A stretch of 54,363 nucleotides of DNA. It comes from Bacillota bacterium (lineage in GTDB: Bacteria > Bacillota > Clostridia > Lachnospirales > Cellulosilyticaceae). The stretch covers positions 1 to 54,363 of the forward strand of contig JAEYPM010000028.1 of assembly GCA_023410675.1 (NCBI GenBank), written 5' to 3'. This document shows, piece by piece, positions 36,714 through 43,834 of the stretch. Positions within the stretch are counted from its first letter, which is position 1; the number at the start of each line of letters is the position of its first letter. The notes beneath the pieces are model-generated. The model saw only the letters and a program-made list of their open reading frames with translations, was not told the DNA's origin and made no database searches. The position numbers and the translations under genes were made by a program.

Positions 36714-37646
36714 ATGGATAAATGGATTAAAGTACTAATTTTTATATGGAGTGTTTTATTTGCATTACCTTATGTGCTCATACAATTAAGTGGATATAAT
36801 ACCAATGCTACACTTAGTCAAAAGTTGTTAGAATCTAAGAATTTAAAAGAAAATCTTAAGGAAGAAACTGCCGATCAAAAAGTTGACGCATTAATAGAAG
36901 CTGAAGAAGTCATAGCAGCACTTGCGAAGGCAATTCCTTATACATACGAAATGGATACACTAAGGGCGCAGGCAATTATTACGAGAACTTATTTAGCAAG
37001 AAGGAAGCTCAATATAGCACAAGAAGGAGAACTTAAAAAATATTCTGAAGAGGAAATGAAAGAAATATGGAAAGAAAACTATGATAAGATATATGATATT
37101 TATTACGAAGCAGTAACAGATACTAAGGACTTAGTTATTTACTATAATGACGAACTGATTGAGCCGGTATATCATAATGCAAGTGGTGGGAGCACCAGGG
37201 ATTCAATAGATGTATATGAAGTAGATATTCCTTATCTTAAAAGCGTAAACAGTCCGCAAGATACTATCATACAACAAAATGAATTTGAAAAAGAGGAATT
37301 TGTTTCCTCACTTAAATCAAAATATCCAGAGATTATAGTGGATGAAAAAAGTATAGAAAATCAGATTCAGATTATAGAGCGGGACAAGTCAGATTATATC
37401 AAGCAGATTCAAGTTGGCAATGTGATCATAAAAGGAGAATTGTTTAGACAATTATTAGGACTACATTCAAGTAATTTTAAAGTCGTTCTATCAAATAATA
37501 AACTTGTTTTTGTGACTAAAGGGATTGGACATGGTGTTGGATTTAGTCAAAATGGTGCTAATGAAATGGTTAAATCAGGGAAAAATTATGAGGATATATT
37601 AAATTATTATTTTAAGGATATATCAATTAAAAAAATAGAAGAATAA
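36714..37646 (+). CDS. spoIID: stage II sporulation protein D (SpoIID), catalytic Glu replaced by Ala
   Basis: SpoIID is a membrane-anchored lytic transglycosylase that, with SpoIIP and SpoIIM, degrades septal peptidoglycan during engulfment. The protein has 310 residues from ATG 36714 (GGAAGG upstream). It carries one N-terminal membrane helix (about 6-26), TLRAQAIITRTYLARR (83-98), YHNASGGSTRD and GHGVGFSQNGANEM ... ILNYYF. The conserved AAEMP stretch before LRAQA reads A71-K-A-I-P, so Ala73 (codon GCA, 36930-36932) stands where the catalytic Glu (Glu88 of Bacillus subtilis) is expected. The zinc-binding cysteines known from Clostridioides difficile are also not seen. Everything else fits a true SpoIID. 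Confidence 0.9.
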   Translation: MDKWIKVLIFIWSVLFALPYVLIQLSGYNTNATLSQKLLESKNLKENLKEETADQKVDALIEAEEVIAALAKAIPYTYEMDTLRAQAIITRTYLARRKLNIAQEGELKKYSEEEMKEIWKENYDKIYDIYYEAVTDTKDLVIYYNDELIEPVYHNASGGSTRDSIDVYEVDIPYLKSVNSPQDTIIQQNEFEKEEFVSSLKSKYPEIIVDEKSIENQIQIIERDKSDYIKQIQVGNVIIKGELFRQLLGLHSSNFKVVLSNNKLVFVTKGIGHGVGFSQNGANEMVKSGKNYEDILNYYFKDISIKKIEE

Positions 37647-37672
37647 TAAATACTAAGTGTATAATATTACCA

Positions 37673-37702
37673 ACCTCTGTCAATAATCTAGTCATCGGAG
37701 GT
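37673..37702 (+). promoter_or_regulatory. hairpin sequestering the spoIIQ ribosome-binding site
   Basis: ACCTCTG (37673-37679) can pair with CGGAGGT (37696-37702), seven pairs including one wobble, with a 16-base loop. The 3' arm is the Shine-Dalgarno GGAGGTG of spoIIQ, 7 bases before ATG 37710. It could lower translation; short complementary arms like this can also arise by chance. Confidence 0.35.
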
Positions 37703-37709
37703 GTAATAG

Positions 37710-38576
37710 ATGAACAATTTAAAAAAATTCTTAAAAAAGTATGGTTTTTACTTAGCATTATTAGTAGTATGCATTGGTGCTGTGACAGCAGTCTTTTTGT
37801 TACCAAATAATAAAGGAAATATAGCAGAGCAGCCAAACCCATATGCAGAAAACAAAGCAGTTGCCGGAAGCGATGCTCAGGATCCTATTCAAGAAGGAGA
37901 CCAGCAAAGTGGAGAATATCAAATAGATATTACCTATGATGAAAGTGTATCAGAAGAGGCAAAAGAGGAAACCAATCAGCAAGTAGCAGTAAGTGAAAAT
38001 AGTGCAGATAAGCAAAATGAAGAAAGCAAGGTTGCTAATGAAGAAAAAACTGAAACCAAAGAAGTAGCAGCAAAAAGTTTTGATGAAACAACAGCTTCAA
38101 AGCTTGAAAAGCCATTTATGGCAGACAATGATAGCATTGATTTTCCTGTTTCAGGGGACATTATTGTTCCTTATACAGACGATAGCTCAAGATATTGGTA
38201 TAGCCAAGCATTAAATCAAACGATGCGTACTTACGGGGTTTGTATAGGTGCAGCAAAAGATGAACCAATTAAGGCAGTTACCCATGGTATTATTACCGAT
38301 ATCATTGACGATGCAACCACCATTGATGACGGATTTATCACATCTTTTGGCAAAGTTATTGTGTTAGAAGCAGGAAATGGCTATGTCTTTAGATATGGTG
38401 TTCAAGGTGGCACAGTTAACAAAGATTTACTTGGAAAAGTTGTAGAAAGAGGAGACGTGATTGCACAAGTAGGTAAGGCACAAGGTGCTTATGCAAACTT
38501 AGGAGAAAGTGTCTACTTGCAACTGCTTCATGATGGAGAAGTCTTAGATGTTACCAAGTTCCTTGACAAAAACTAG
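37710..38576 (+). CDS. spoIIQ: SpoIIQ-like M23/LytM-fold protein, zinc site lost
   Basis: Forespore membrane protein that in other spore-formers pairs with SpoIIIAH across the septum. The 288-residue protein has an N-terminal membrane helix (about 12-31), an acidic Glu/Gln/Lys-rich linker (about 40-135) and a LytM/M23 beta domain (about 140-285). The zinc ligands of active M23 enzymes are missing. The HxGxD position reads TYGVCI. The His of YAHL reads YGVQ. The C-terminal HxH is replaced by S-V-Y. It should therefore be a structural, not catalytic, protein, as in Bacillus subtilis. It is 63 bases after spoIID, followed by a terminator. Confidence 0.88.
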   Translation: MNNLKKFLKKYGFYLALLVVCIGAVTAVFLLPNNKGNIAEQPNPYAENKAVAGSDAQDPIQEGDQQSGEYQIDITYDESVSEEAKEETNQQVAVSENSADKQNEESKVANEEKTETKEVAAKSFDETTASKLEKPFMADNDSIDFPVSGDIIVPYTDDSSRYWYSQALNQTMRTYGVCIGAAKDEPIKAVTHGIITDIIDDATTIDDGFITSFGKVIVLEAGNGYVFRYGVQGGTVNKDLLGKVVERGDVIAQVGKAQGAYANLGESVYLQLLHDGEVLDVTKFLDKN

Positions 38577-38588
38577 ATAATTAGAGAA

Positions 38589-38631
38589 TTAGGCTTATTG
38601 CTAATAACCATGGCAATAAGCCTGATTTTTT
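38589..38631 (+). terminator. terminator after spoIIQ
   Basis: AGGCTTATTGC (38591-38601) pairs perfectly with GCAATAAGCCT (38613-38623), followed by GATTTTTT. Confidence 0.9.
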
Positions 38632-38733
38632 GAGTGAAAGCGTCAGTTACATAGTTTTTTATGAGTTTTAGTAATAACTGCAAAGGACCTGGCATATGAT
38701 TAATCAAGAGTTGTATTAAGGGGGGCCTTTCCT

Positions 38734-38988
38734 TTGAAACCGTATATAGAAGAAAGAGCCATAGAAGCTGCAAAGTATATTATTCATTCAAATGCTACAG
38801 TCCGAGAAACTGCAAAAAAGTTTGGTATAAGTAAAAGTACTGTTCATAAAGATGTAACAGAACGACTTGAAAAAATAAATCCAAAGCTTGCAAATGAAGC
38901 TAGAAAAGTACTAGAACTGAACAAAGCTGAAAGGCATTTGCGCGGTGGGCTCGCTACAAAGGAAAAGTATGGTTCTATAATAAAATAA
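38734..38988 (+). CDS. spoIIID: sporulation transcriptional regulator SpoIIID
   Basis: Small DNA-binding regulator of mother-cell genes under sigma-E and sigma-K. At 84 residues it has the usual length. The helix-turn-helix ATVRETAKKFGISKSTVHKD (about 21-40) and the RHLRGGLATKEKY end (about 68-80) are diagnostic. The start is TTG 38734 with AAGGGGGG upstream, giving the family-type opening MKPYIEERAIEAAKYI. It lies between its own terminators, in the conserved order spoIIQ-spoIIID-mbl. Confidence 0.96.
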   Translation: MKPYIEERAIEAAKYIIHSNATVRETAKKFGISKSTVHKDVTERLEKINPKLANEARKVLELNKAERHLRGGLATKEKYGSIIK

Positions 38989-39000
38989 CAAAAATAATCC

Positions 39001-39033
39001 TATAGCACTCTATTTTTTGAATAGAGTGCTATA
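39001..39033 (+). terminator. terminator after spoIIID
   Basis: A perfect 14-bp stem (39001-39014 with 39020-39033) with a 5-base loop, then ATTATTTT. Confidence 0.9.
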
Positions 39034-39165
39034 ATTATTTTGCATTAGTATAATATTTAATGTATAATAATATCATTATAACAGAAATAACAACATTTTT
39101 CCTTAAAATGGGATAAATGTAAAAAATATATAATAAATATGTTGAAATTAAGAAGGAGAAAAGCT

Positions 39166-40176
39166 ATGTTTGGATTTGGTACAGATATTGGTATTGATTT
39201 GGGGACGGCTTATGTGCTGGTATATGTAAAAGGCAAAGGCATTGTACTCAAAGAGCCATCTGTAGTAGCAGTTAAGACAAAGACAAATGAAGTGATGGCA
39301 GTTGGTGAAAGTGCAAGACGTATGTTAGGACGAACCCCTGCAAATATTACAGCGATAAGGCCGCTGAAACAAGGGGTTATATCAGATTATGACGCAACCG
39401 AGCAGATGCTTAAATATTTTATATACAAAGCTATTGGCAATAGACTTGTTAAACCAAGAATAGGAATATGTGTACCAAGTGGTGTTACACCTGTTGAAAA
39501 GAAGGCAGTAAAAGATGCGACAAAGCAAGCAGGAGCTAGATATGTTGAAACAATAGAAGAACCTATTGCAGCGGCCATTGGAGCGGGAATTGACATAGGT
39601 AGACCATGTGGGAGCATGATCGTTGATATTGGTGGAGGCACTGCGGATATTGCAGTTATTTCTCTAGGCGGTGCGGTAGTTAATAAATCAGTGAAGGTTG
39701 CAGGAGATGATTTTGATGATGCTATCGTAAGATATATGAGAAAAAAACACAATATGCTAATAGGTGAACGAACAGCTGAAAATATTAAAATAAAGATTGG
39801 AACTGCATGGGAAAGAAGTGATCAGCCAACCCTTCATGTGCGTGGTAGAAACTTGGTAACAGGATTACCAAGAGATATAGAAGTTGATTCTTATGAAATT
39901 AAAGAAGCATTAAATGAACCCGTTATGAATATAGTTGATGCTATTCACTCAGTGTTAGAGACAACACCACCTGAGCTTGCTGCAGATATAGTGGAACGTG
40001 GTATTGTATTAACAGGGGGTGGCAGTCTTCTCAATGGTCTTGATAAACTGGTGTATCACAAAACAGGTATTAATGCAGTCATTGCAGAACATGCTATGTC
40101 TTGTGTTGCAATAGGAACAGGCCTTTGGATAGAGGACAAGTATACGAAGAATTTTTACAAAAAATCTAAAAGTTAA
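39166..40176 (+). CDS. mbl: MreB-like actin homologue Mbl
   Basis: Cytoskeletal ATPase that guides lateral cell-wall synthesis. The protein has 336 residues. ATG 39166, 8 bases after AAGGAG, gives the usual opening MFGFGTDIGIDLGTA; an upstream in-frame ATG at 39139 lacks a ribosome-binding site. Actin-fold nucleotide motifs are present: phosphate 1 (GIDLGTAYVLVY), connect 1, phosphate 2 (VDIGGGTADIAVIS) and adenosine (IVLTGGGSLLNGLD). Position after spoIIID and before the flagellar rod genes matches Bacillus mbl, hence the name rather than mreB. Confidence 0.93.
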   Translation: MFGFGTDIGIDLGTAYVLVYVKGKGIVLKEPSVVAVKTKTNEVMAVGESARRMLGRTPANITAIRPLKQGVISDYDATEQMLKYFIYKAIGNRLVKPRIGICVPSGVTPVEKKAVKDATKQAGARYVETIEEPIAAAIGAGIDIGRPCGSMIVDIGGGTADIAVISLGGAVVNKSVKVAGDDFDDAIVRYMRKKHNMLIGERTAENIKIKIGTAWERSDQPTLHVRGRNLVTGLPRDIEVDSYEIKEALNEPVMNIVDAIHSVLETTPPELAADIVERGIVLTGGGSLLNGLDKLVYHKTGINAVIAEHAMSCVAIGTGLWIEDKYTKNFYKKSKS

Positions 40177-40194
40177 AGTCTAGGGGTGATCAGT

Positions 40195-40962
40195 GTGCTT
40201 AGAGGATTGTATATTGGAGCAACAGGCATGAATGTTCAGGCAAAAAGGATGGAAGTTATTTCAAATGATATTGCAAATGCAAGCACAACAGGTTACAAAA
40301 AGGATACTGCAGTCGTATCATCATTTAGAGAAGAATTGTATACAAGATTAAATGATCAAAAAAATAATGTACCTAATAATAGACCGATAGGGACAATGAC
40401 CTTAGGAGCAAAAATAAATGAAGTTTTTACAGATTATTCACAAGGGTCATTGATTAAAACAGATAATATGGTAGATTTAGCAATTCAAGGCGATGGTTTC
40501 TTTGTGGTTCAGACACCAAATGGAGAAAGATATACAAGGGACGGAAGCTTTGTGATTAATAGCCAAGGGGCTCTAGTTACTAAGGAAGGCTATGCGGTTA
40601 TGGGGCAAGATGGGCCAATTAACTTTGATGAAGAATTTATGCAAAACGGTGGAGAAGTAACAATTAAAGAAGATGGACAAGTTTTAAGGGGTTTAGAACT
40701 TATAGATACTCTTAATTTAGTAAGCTTTGAGAATAATAACCAACTTGTTAAATTAAATGACAATTTATACGAGGGACAAGGTGCCAGACTTCCTTTTACA
40801 GGAACACTGATGCAAGGATATGTAGAAGCAGCTAATGTGAATCCAGTAACAGCTATGGTAGACATGATTACTGTATCAAGAGCTTATGAAGCAAATCAAA
40901 AGGTTGTTCAAACTTATGACCAACTACTTGGAAAAGCAGTAAATGAGGTAGGCAGACTATAA
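40195..40962 (+). CDS. flgF: flagellar rod/hook basal-body protein, FlgF type (FlhO)
   Basis: A rod component of the flagellar axial structure, exported by the type III apparatus. The protein has 255 residues. GTG 40195 is preferred, giving MLRGLYIGATGM, because AGGGGTG (40182-40188) is 6 bases upstream; GTG 40186 overlaps that site. The N-terminal rod signature EVISNDIANASTTGYKK (about 23-39), the central VDLAIQGDGFFVVQTPNG and the C-terminal AYEANQKVVQTYDQLL are typical. It is the first of three rod genes after mbl, the same order as flhO-flhP in Bacillus. Confidence 0.92.
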   Translation: MLRGLYIGATGMNVQAKRMEVISNDIANASTTGYKKDTAVVSSFREELYTRLNDQKNNVPNNRPIGTMTLGAKINEVFTDYSQGSLIKTDNMVDLAIQGDGFFVVQTPNGERYTRDGSFVINSQGALVTKEGYAVMGQDGPINFDEEFMQNGGEVTIKEDGQVLRGLELIDTLNLVSFENNNQLVKLNDNLYEGQGARLPFTGTLMQGYVEAANVNPVTAMVDMITVSRAYEANQKVVQTYDQLLGKAVNEVGRL

Positions 40963-40978
40963 AAATGGAGGGATTCTT

Positions 40979-41788
40979 ATGATAAGAGCATTATGGACAG
41001 CAGCATCTGGTATGACGTCACAACAATTGAATGTTGATACTATTTCAAATAATCTTGCAAACGTTAATACAGTAGGATATAAAAGGGAAGCGACTAATTT
41101 TAAATCTCTGCTCTATCAAAATCTTACAGGTCCAAATGATGAAGTGAATAGGCCAGAGCCAATGCAAGTAGGACATGGCGTAAGGGCAGTTGGAAGCAGC
41201 CGTAATTACTCTATGGGTATTTTACAGCAGACAGATAATCCTACAGACATAGCAATAGAAGGAAAAGGCTTTTTTAGTGTTCTTAAAGGAGAACAAATTA
41301 CATATACAAGAGATGGAAGTTTTAGATTCTCTATGACAGAGGATGGCACCTATGCACTAGTAACCTCTGATGGCTATCCTGTTTTATCTACAGAAGGTGA
41401 GCCAATTGTTATGGATAACACCATACCAGTAGACTCTCTTAGAATAGGCATGGATGGTTCTTTAGGTTATATGGATGAAGCAACGAATACACTAATTAAT
41501 TTGACACAGATAAATATTGTGCAATTTCCTAACGTTAATGGGCTTGAAGCTATAGGAAGTAACTTATACATAGAGACACCTGCATCAGGGGTTCCAATTT
41601 CTGAGGCTGAAGGAGAAGATTTAGTAAGAAGTAACTTAAAATCAGGTTATTTAGAAGGATCTAACGTACAAGTAGCTGATGAAATGGTTAAGCTTATCGT
41701 AGCTCAAAGGGCTTATGAGTTAAATTCAACAACAATTAAAACGGTAGATACGATGTTACAACAAGCTAATGAACTCAAAAGAGGCTAG
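40979..41788 (+). CDS. flgG: flagellar distal rod protein
   Basis: FlgG builds the distal rod. The 269-residue protein opens with IRALWTAASGMTSQQ and contains DTISNNLANVNTVGYKRE, PTDIAIEGKGFFSVLKGE in the centre, and VQVADEMVKLIVAQRAYELN near the C-terminus, all diagnostic. ATG 40979 has GGAGG 5 bases upstream. It is 16 bases from the preceding rod gene and 19 from the next, so one unit. Confidence 0.94.
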   Translation: MIRALWTAASGMTSQQLNVDTISNNLANVNTVGYKREATNFKSLLYQNLTGPNDEVNRPEPMQVGHGVRAVGSSRNYSMGILQQTDNPTDIAIEGKGFFSVLKGEQITYTRDGSFRFSMTEDGTYALVTSDGYPVLSTEGEPIVMDNTIPVDSLRIGMDGSLGYMDEATNTLINLTQINIVQFPNVNGLEAIGSNLYIETPASGVPISEAEGEDLVRSNLKSGYLEGSNVQVADEMVKLIVAQRAYELNSTTIKTVDTMLQQANELKRG

Positions 41789-41807
41789 TAGCAAGGGGGA
41801 ATAAAAC

Positions 41808-42152
41808 ATGGAAATTCGCTCAATCAATATAGGGCAAGAAATGCAAAAGCTAATGACGACCACCATAGATGAGAAGACAAATATAGACTTTAAAGAAGTT
41901 TTTGAACAAGCAACGAAAGAAAAGGATAATGAAAAAATTAAAGAGGCTTGTGAAGAAGTTGAAAGCTATATGATCTATCAACTGTTTAAACAAATGAAAA
42001 AGTCAACCACTTGGGGAGAAACACTTATTCCAAAGGGTGATTATGAACAGGTATTTGAAGATTACCTAACTAAGAGTCAGACTGAGGAGATGGTAAAAGC
42101 AGGAGGCATTGGCCTTGCTGACATGATGTATAAACAGCTATCAAGAAAATAA
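41808..42152 (+). CDS. flgJ: rod-binding protein, FlgJ N-terminal type
   Basis: A 114-residue protein matching only the N-terminal rod-binding part of FlgJ, the scaffold for rod assembly. The core YMIYQLFKQMKKSTTWGE ... DYLTKSQTEEMVKAGGIGLADMM is characteristic. The peptidoglycan hydrolase domain of proteobacterial FlgJ is absent, as usual in Firmicutes, so wall opening must depend on another enzyme. The start ATG 41808 follows AAGGGGG. Confidence 0.88.
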   Translation: MEIRSINIGQEMQKLMTTTIDEKTNIDFKEVFEQATKEKDNEKIKEACEEVESYMIYQLFKQMKKSTTWGETLIPKGDYEQVFEDYLTKSQTEEMVKAGGIGLADMMYKQLSRK

Positions 42153-42171
42153 GAGGACTTAAGATTGCATG

Positions 42172-42200
42172 TTGACAAGATAGTTTGTGGATGTTATTCT
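42172..42200 (+). promoter_or_regulatory. sigma-A promoter of the metK leader
   Basis: Perfect TTGACA (42172-42177), 17 bases, TATTCT (42195-42200). It lies just before the S-box. Confidence 0.7.
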
Positions 42201-42222
42201 AATAATTAATTAAATAATGTAT

Positions 42223-42360
42223 TCTTATCCAGAGAGGTGGAGGGACAAGGCCCGATGAAACCCGGCAACCAGCATTGATAACTTCATGCAGTGGTGCCAA
42301 TTCCGACAAATAAAATTTCATTTTCTCTTTTAAATAGGAGGTTTTATTTGTAAGATGAGA
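42223..42360 (+). promoter_or_regulatory. SAM-I (S-box) riboswitch controlling metK
   Basis: Binds S-adenosylmethionine and stops transcription when it is plentiful. The conserved core CAGAGAGGTGGAGGGA and GGCCCGATGAAACCCGGCAACC (seen here as consecutive blocks in 42229-42270) is intact. P1 forms between TCTTATC (42223-42229) and GATGAGA (42354-42360). A terminator stem follows at 42379. The gene downstream makes the ligand, so this is classic feedback. Confidence 0.96.
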
Positions 42361-42378
42361 TCAAATATTAGATATTAT

Positions 42379-42404
42379 GACCTCATTGATATGAGGTCTT
42401 TTTT
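42379..42404 (+). terminator. expression-platform terminator of the SAM riboswitch
   Basis: GACCTCAT (42379-42386) pairs with ATGAGGTC (42391-42398), with a TGAT loop and a T run to 42404. Its 5' arm is complementary to part of the P1 3' strand region, as needed for a switch. Confidence 0.9.
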
Positions 42405-42505
42405 ATTAGATTATTATTAAGGTTATTATGAAGCATACTATTAAGAATACTATTATTTAGAAGATTATGTTTAAAGGTTATTCAAAATACTAAAGGAGGA
42501 ATATT

Positions 42506-43693
42506 ATGGGAAAGAGACTTTTTACTTCAGAATCAGTAACAGAAGGACATCCAGATAAAATTGCTGACCAAATTTCAGATGCTGTATTAGATGCTATCTA
42601 CAAAGAAGACAATAGGGCAAGGGTGGCTTGTGAGACAGCTGTAACAACTGGGCTTGTATTAGTTATGGGAGAGATTACAACAGAGTGTTATGTAGACATT
42701 AATAAAATAGCTAGAGAGACAATTAATCAAATAGGATACAACAATCCAGCGTATGGGTTTGATGGGAATTCGTGCGGGGTTATTGTTGCCCTAGATGAGC
42801 AGTCTCCAGATATAGCTATGGGTGTTAACAAGGCACTTGAAGCAAGAAAAAGTGAGGTTTCCATAGATCAAGAAGAAATTGGTGCAGGAGATCAAGGGAT
42901 GATGTTTGGATTTGCATGTGATGAAACACCTGAACTTATGCCACTTCCTATATCACTTGCCCATAAATTAACGAAAAGACTATCAGAAGTAAGAAAAAAT
43001 GGAACATTAGCTTATTTAAGACCAGATGGAAAATCTCAAGTAACTGTTGAATATGATGACTATACACCAGTTAGGATAGATGCAGTAGTTGTTTCTACTC
43101 AGCATGCTGAGGATGTAACACAAGAACAAATTCACCAAGATATTATGAAATATGTTATTGAGCCTGTAATACCAAAAGAACTCATTGATCAAAATACCAA
43201 ATATTTTATTAACCCTACAGGAAGATTTGTCATAGGGGGACCAGTAGGAGATTCTGGACTTACAGGACGTAAAATAATTGTAGATACTTACGGTGGCTAT
43301 GCAAGCCATGGTGGGGGAGCTTTTTCAGGAAAGGATCCTACAAAGGTAGACCGCTCAGCTGCATATGCAGCAAGATATGTTGCTAAAAATATCGTAGCAG
43401 CAGGACTCGCTAAGCAGTGTGAAATAGAGCTTGCTTATGCAATTGGTGTGGCAAGGCCGGTATCTGTATTAATTAATACACACGGAACGGGCGTAGTAAG
43501 TGATGAAAAACTTGTAGAAATAGTTAATCAGCATTTTGATTTAAGACCAGCTGGTATTATTAAGATGCTTGATCTTAGAAGACCTATATACAAACAAACA
43601 GCAGCATATGGGCACTTTGGAAGAGTAGATATTGATGTGCCATGGGAAAAGACAGACAAAGTTGAACTCTTAAAAGCAGCAATTAAAGCATAA
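42506..43693 (+). CDS. metK: S-adenosylmethionine synthetase
   Basis: Makes S-adenosylmethionine from methionine and ATP. The 395-residue protein has the family-typical start LFTSESVTEGHPDKIADQ, the hexapeptide GAGDQG in EIGAGDQGMMFGFA and the P-loop-like GGGAFSGKDPTKVDRSAAY, with the conserved Lys and Asp residues. ATG 42506 follows AAAGGAGG. It is controlled by the S-box upstream and ends at a strong hairpin at 43701. It uses the methionine made by the metF-metH genes at 20-24 kb. Confidence 0.97.
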   Translation: MGKRLFTSESVTEGHPDKIADQISDAVLDAIYKEDNRARVACETAVTTGLVLVMGEITTECYVDINKIARETINQIGYNNPAYGFDGNSCGVIVALDEQSPDIAMGVNKALEARKSEVSIDQEEIGAGDQGMMFGFACDETPELMPLPISLAHKLTKRLSEVRKNGTLAYLRPDGKSQVTVEYDDYTPVRIDAVVVSTQHAEDVTQEQIHQDIMKYVIEPVIPKELIDQNTKYFINPTGRFVIGGPVGDSGLTGRKIIVDTYGGYASHGGGAFSGKDPTKVDRSAAYAARYVAKNIVAAGLAKQCEIELAYAIGVARPVSVLINTHGTGVVSDEKLVEIVNQHFDLRPAGIIKMLDLRRPIYKQTAAYGHFGRVDIDVPWEKTDKVELLKAAIKA

Positions 43694-43700
43694 TAACAAC

Positions 43701-43745
43701 AAAAGAAAATAAGTAAGGTACTAAGTGCTTTACTTATTTTCTTTT
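43701..43745. terminator. terminator after metK
   Basis: A perfect 16-bp stem (43701-43716 with 43730-43745) with a 13-base loop. AT-rich but long. Confidence 0.8.
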
Positions 43746-43834
43746 GGGATAATTTAGGCACAGCCTTGTGAGAGATATGTGGATATGTTATACTTTTGTG
43801 AGATTAATTGTGGATAATATAGGTGGTGCAGAAG

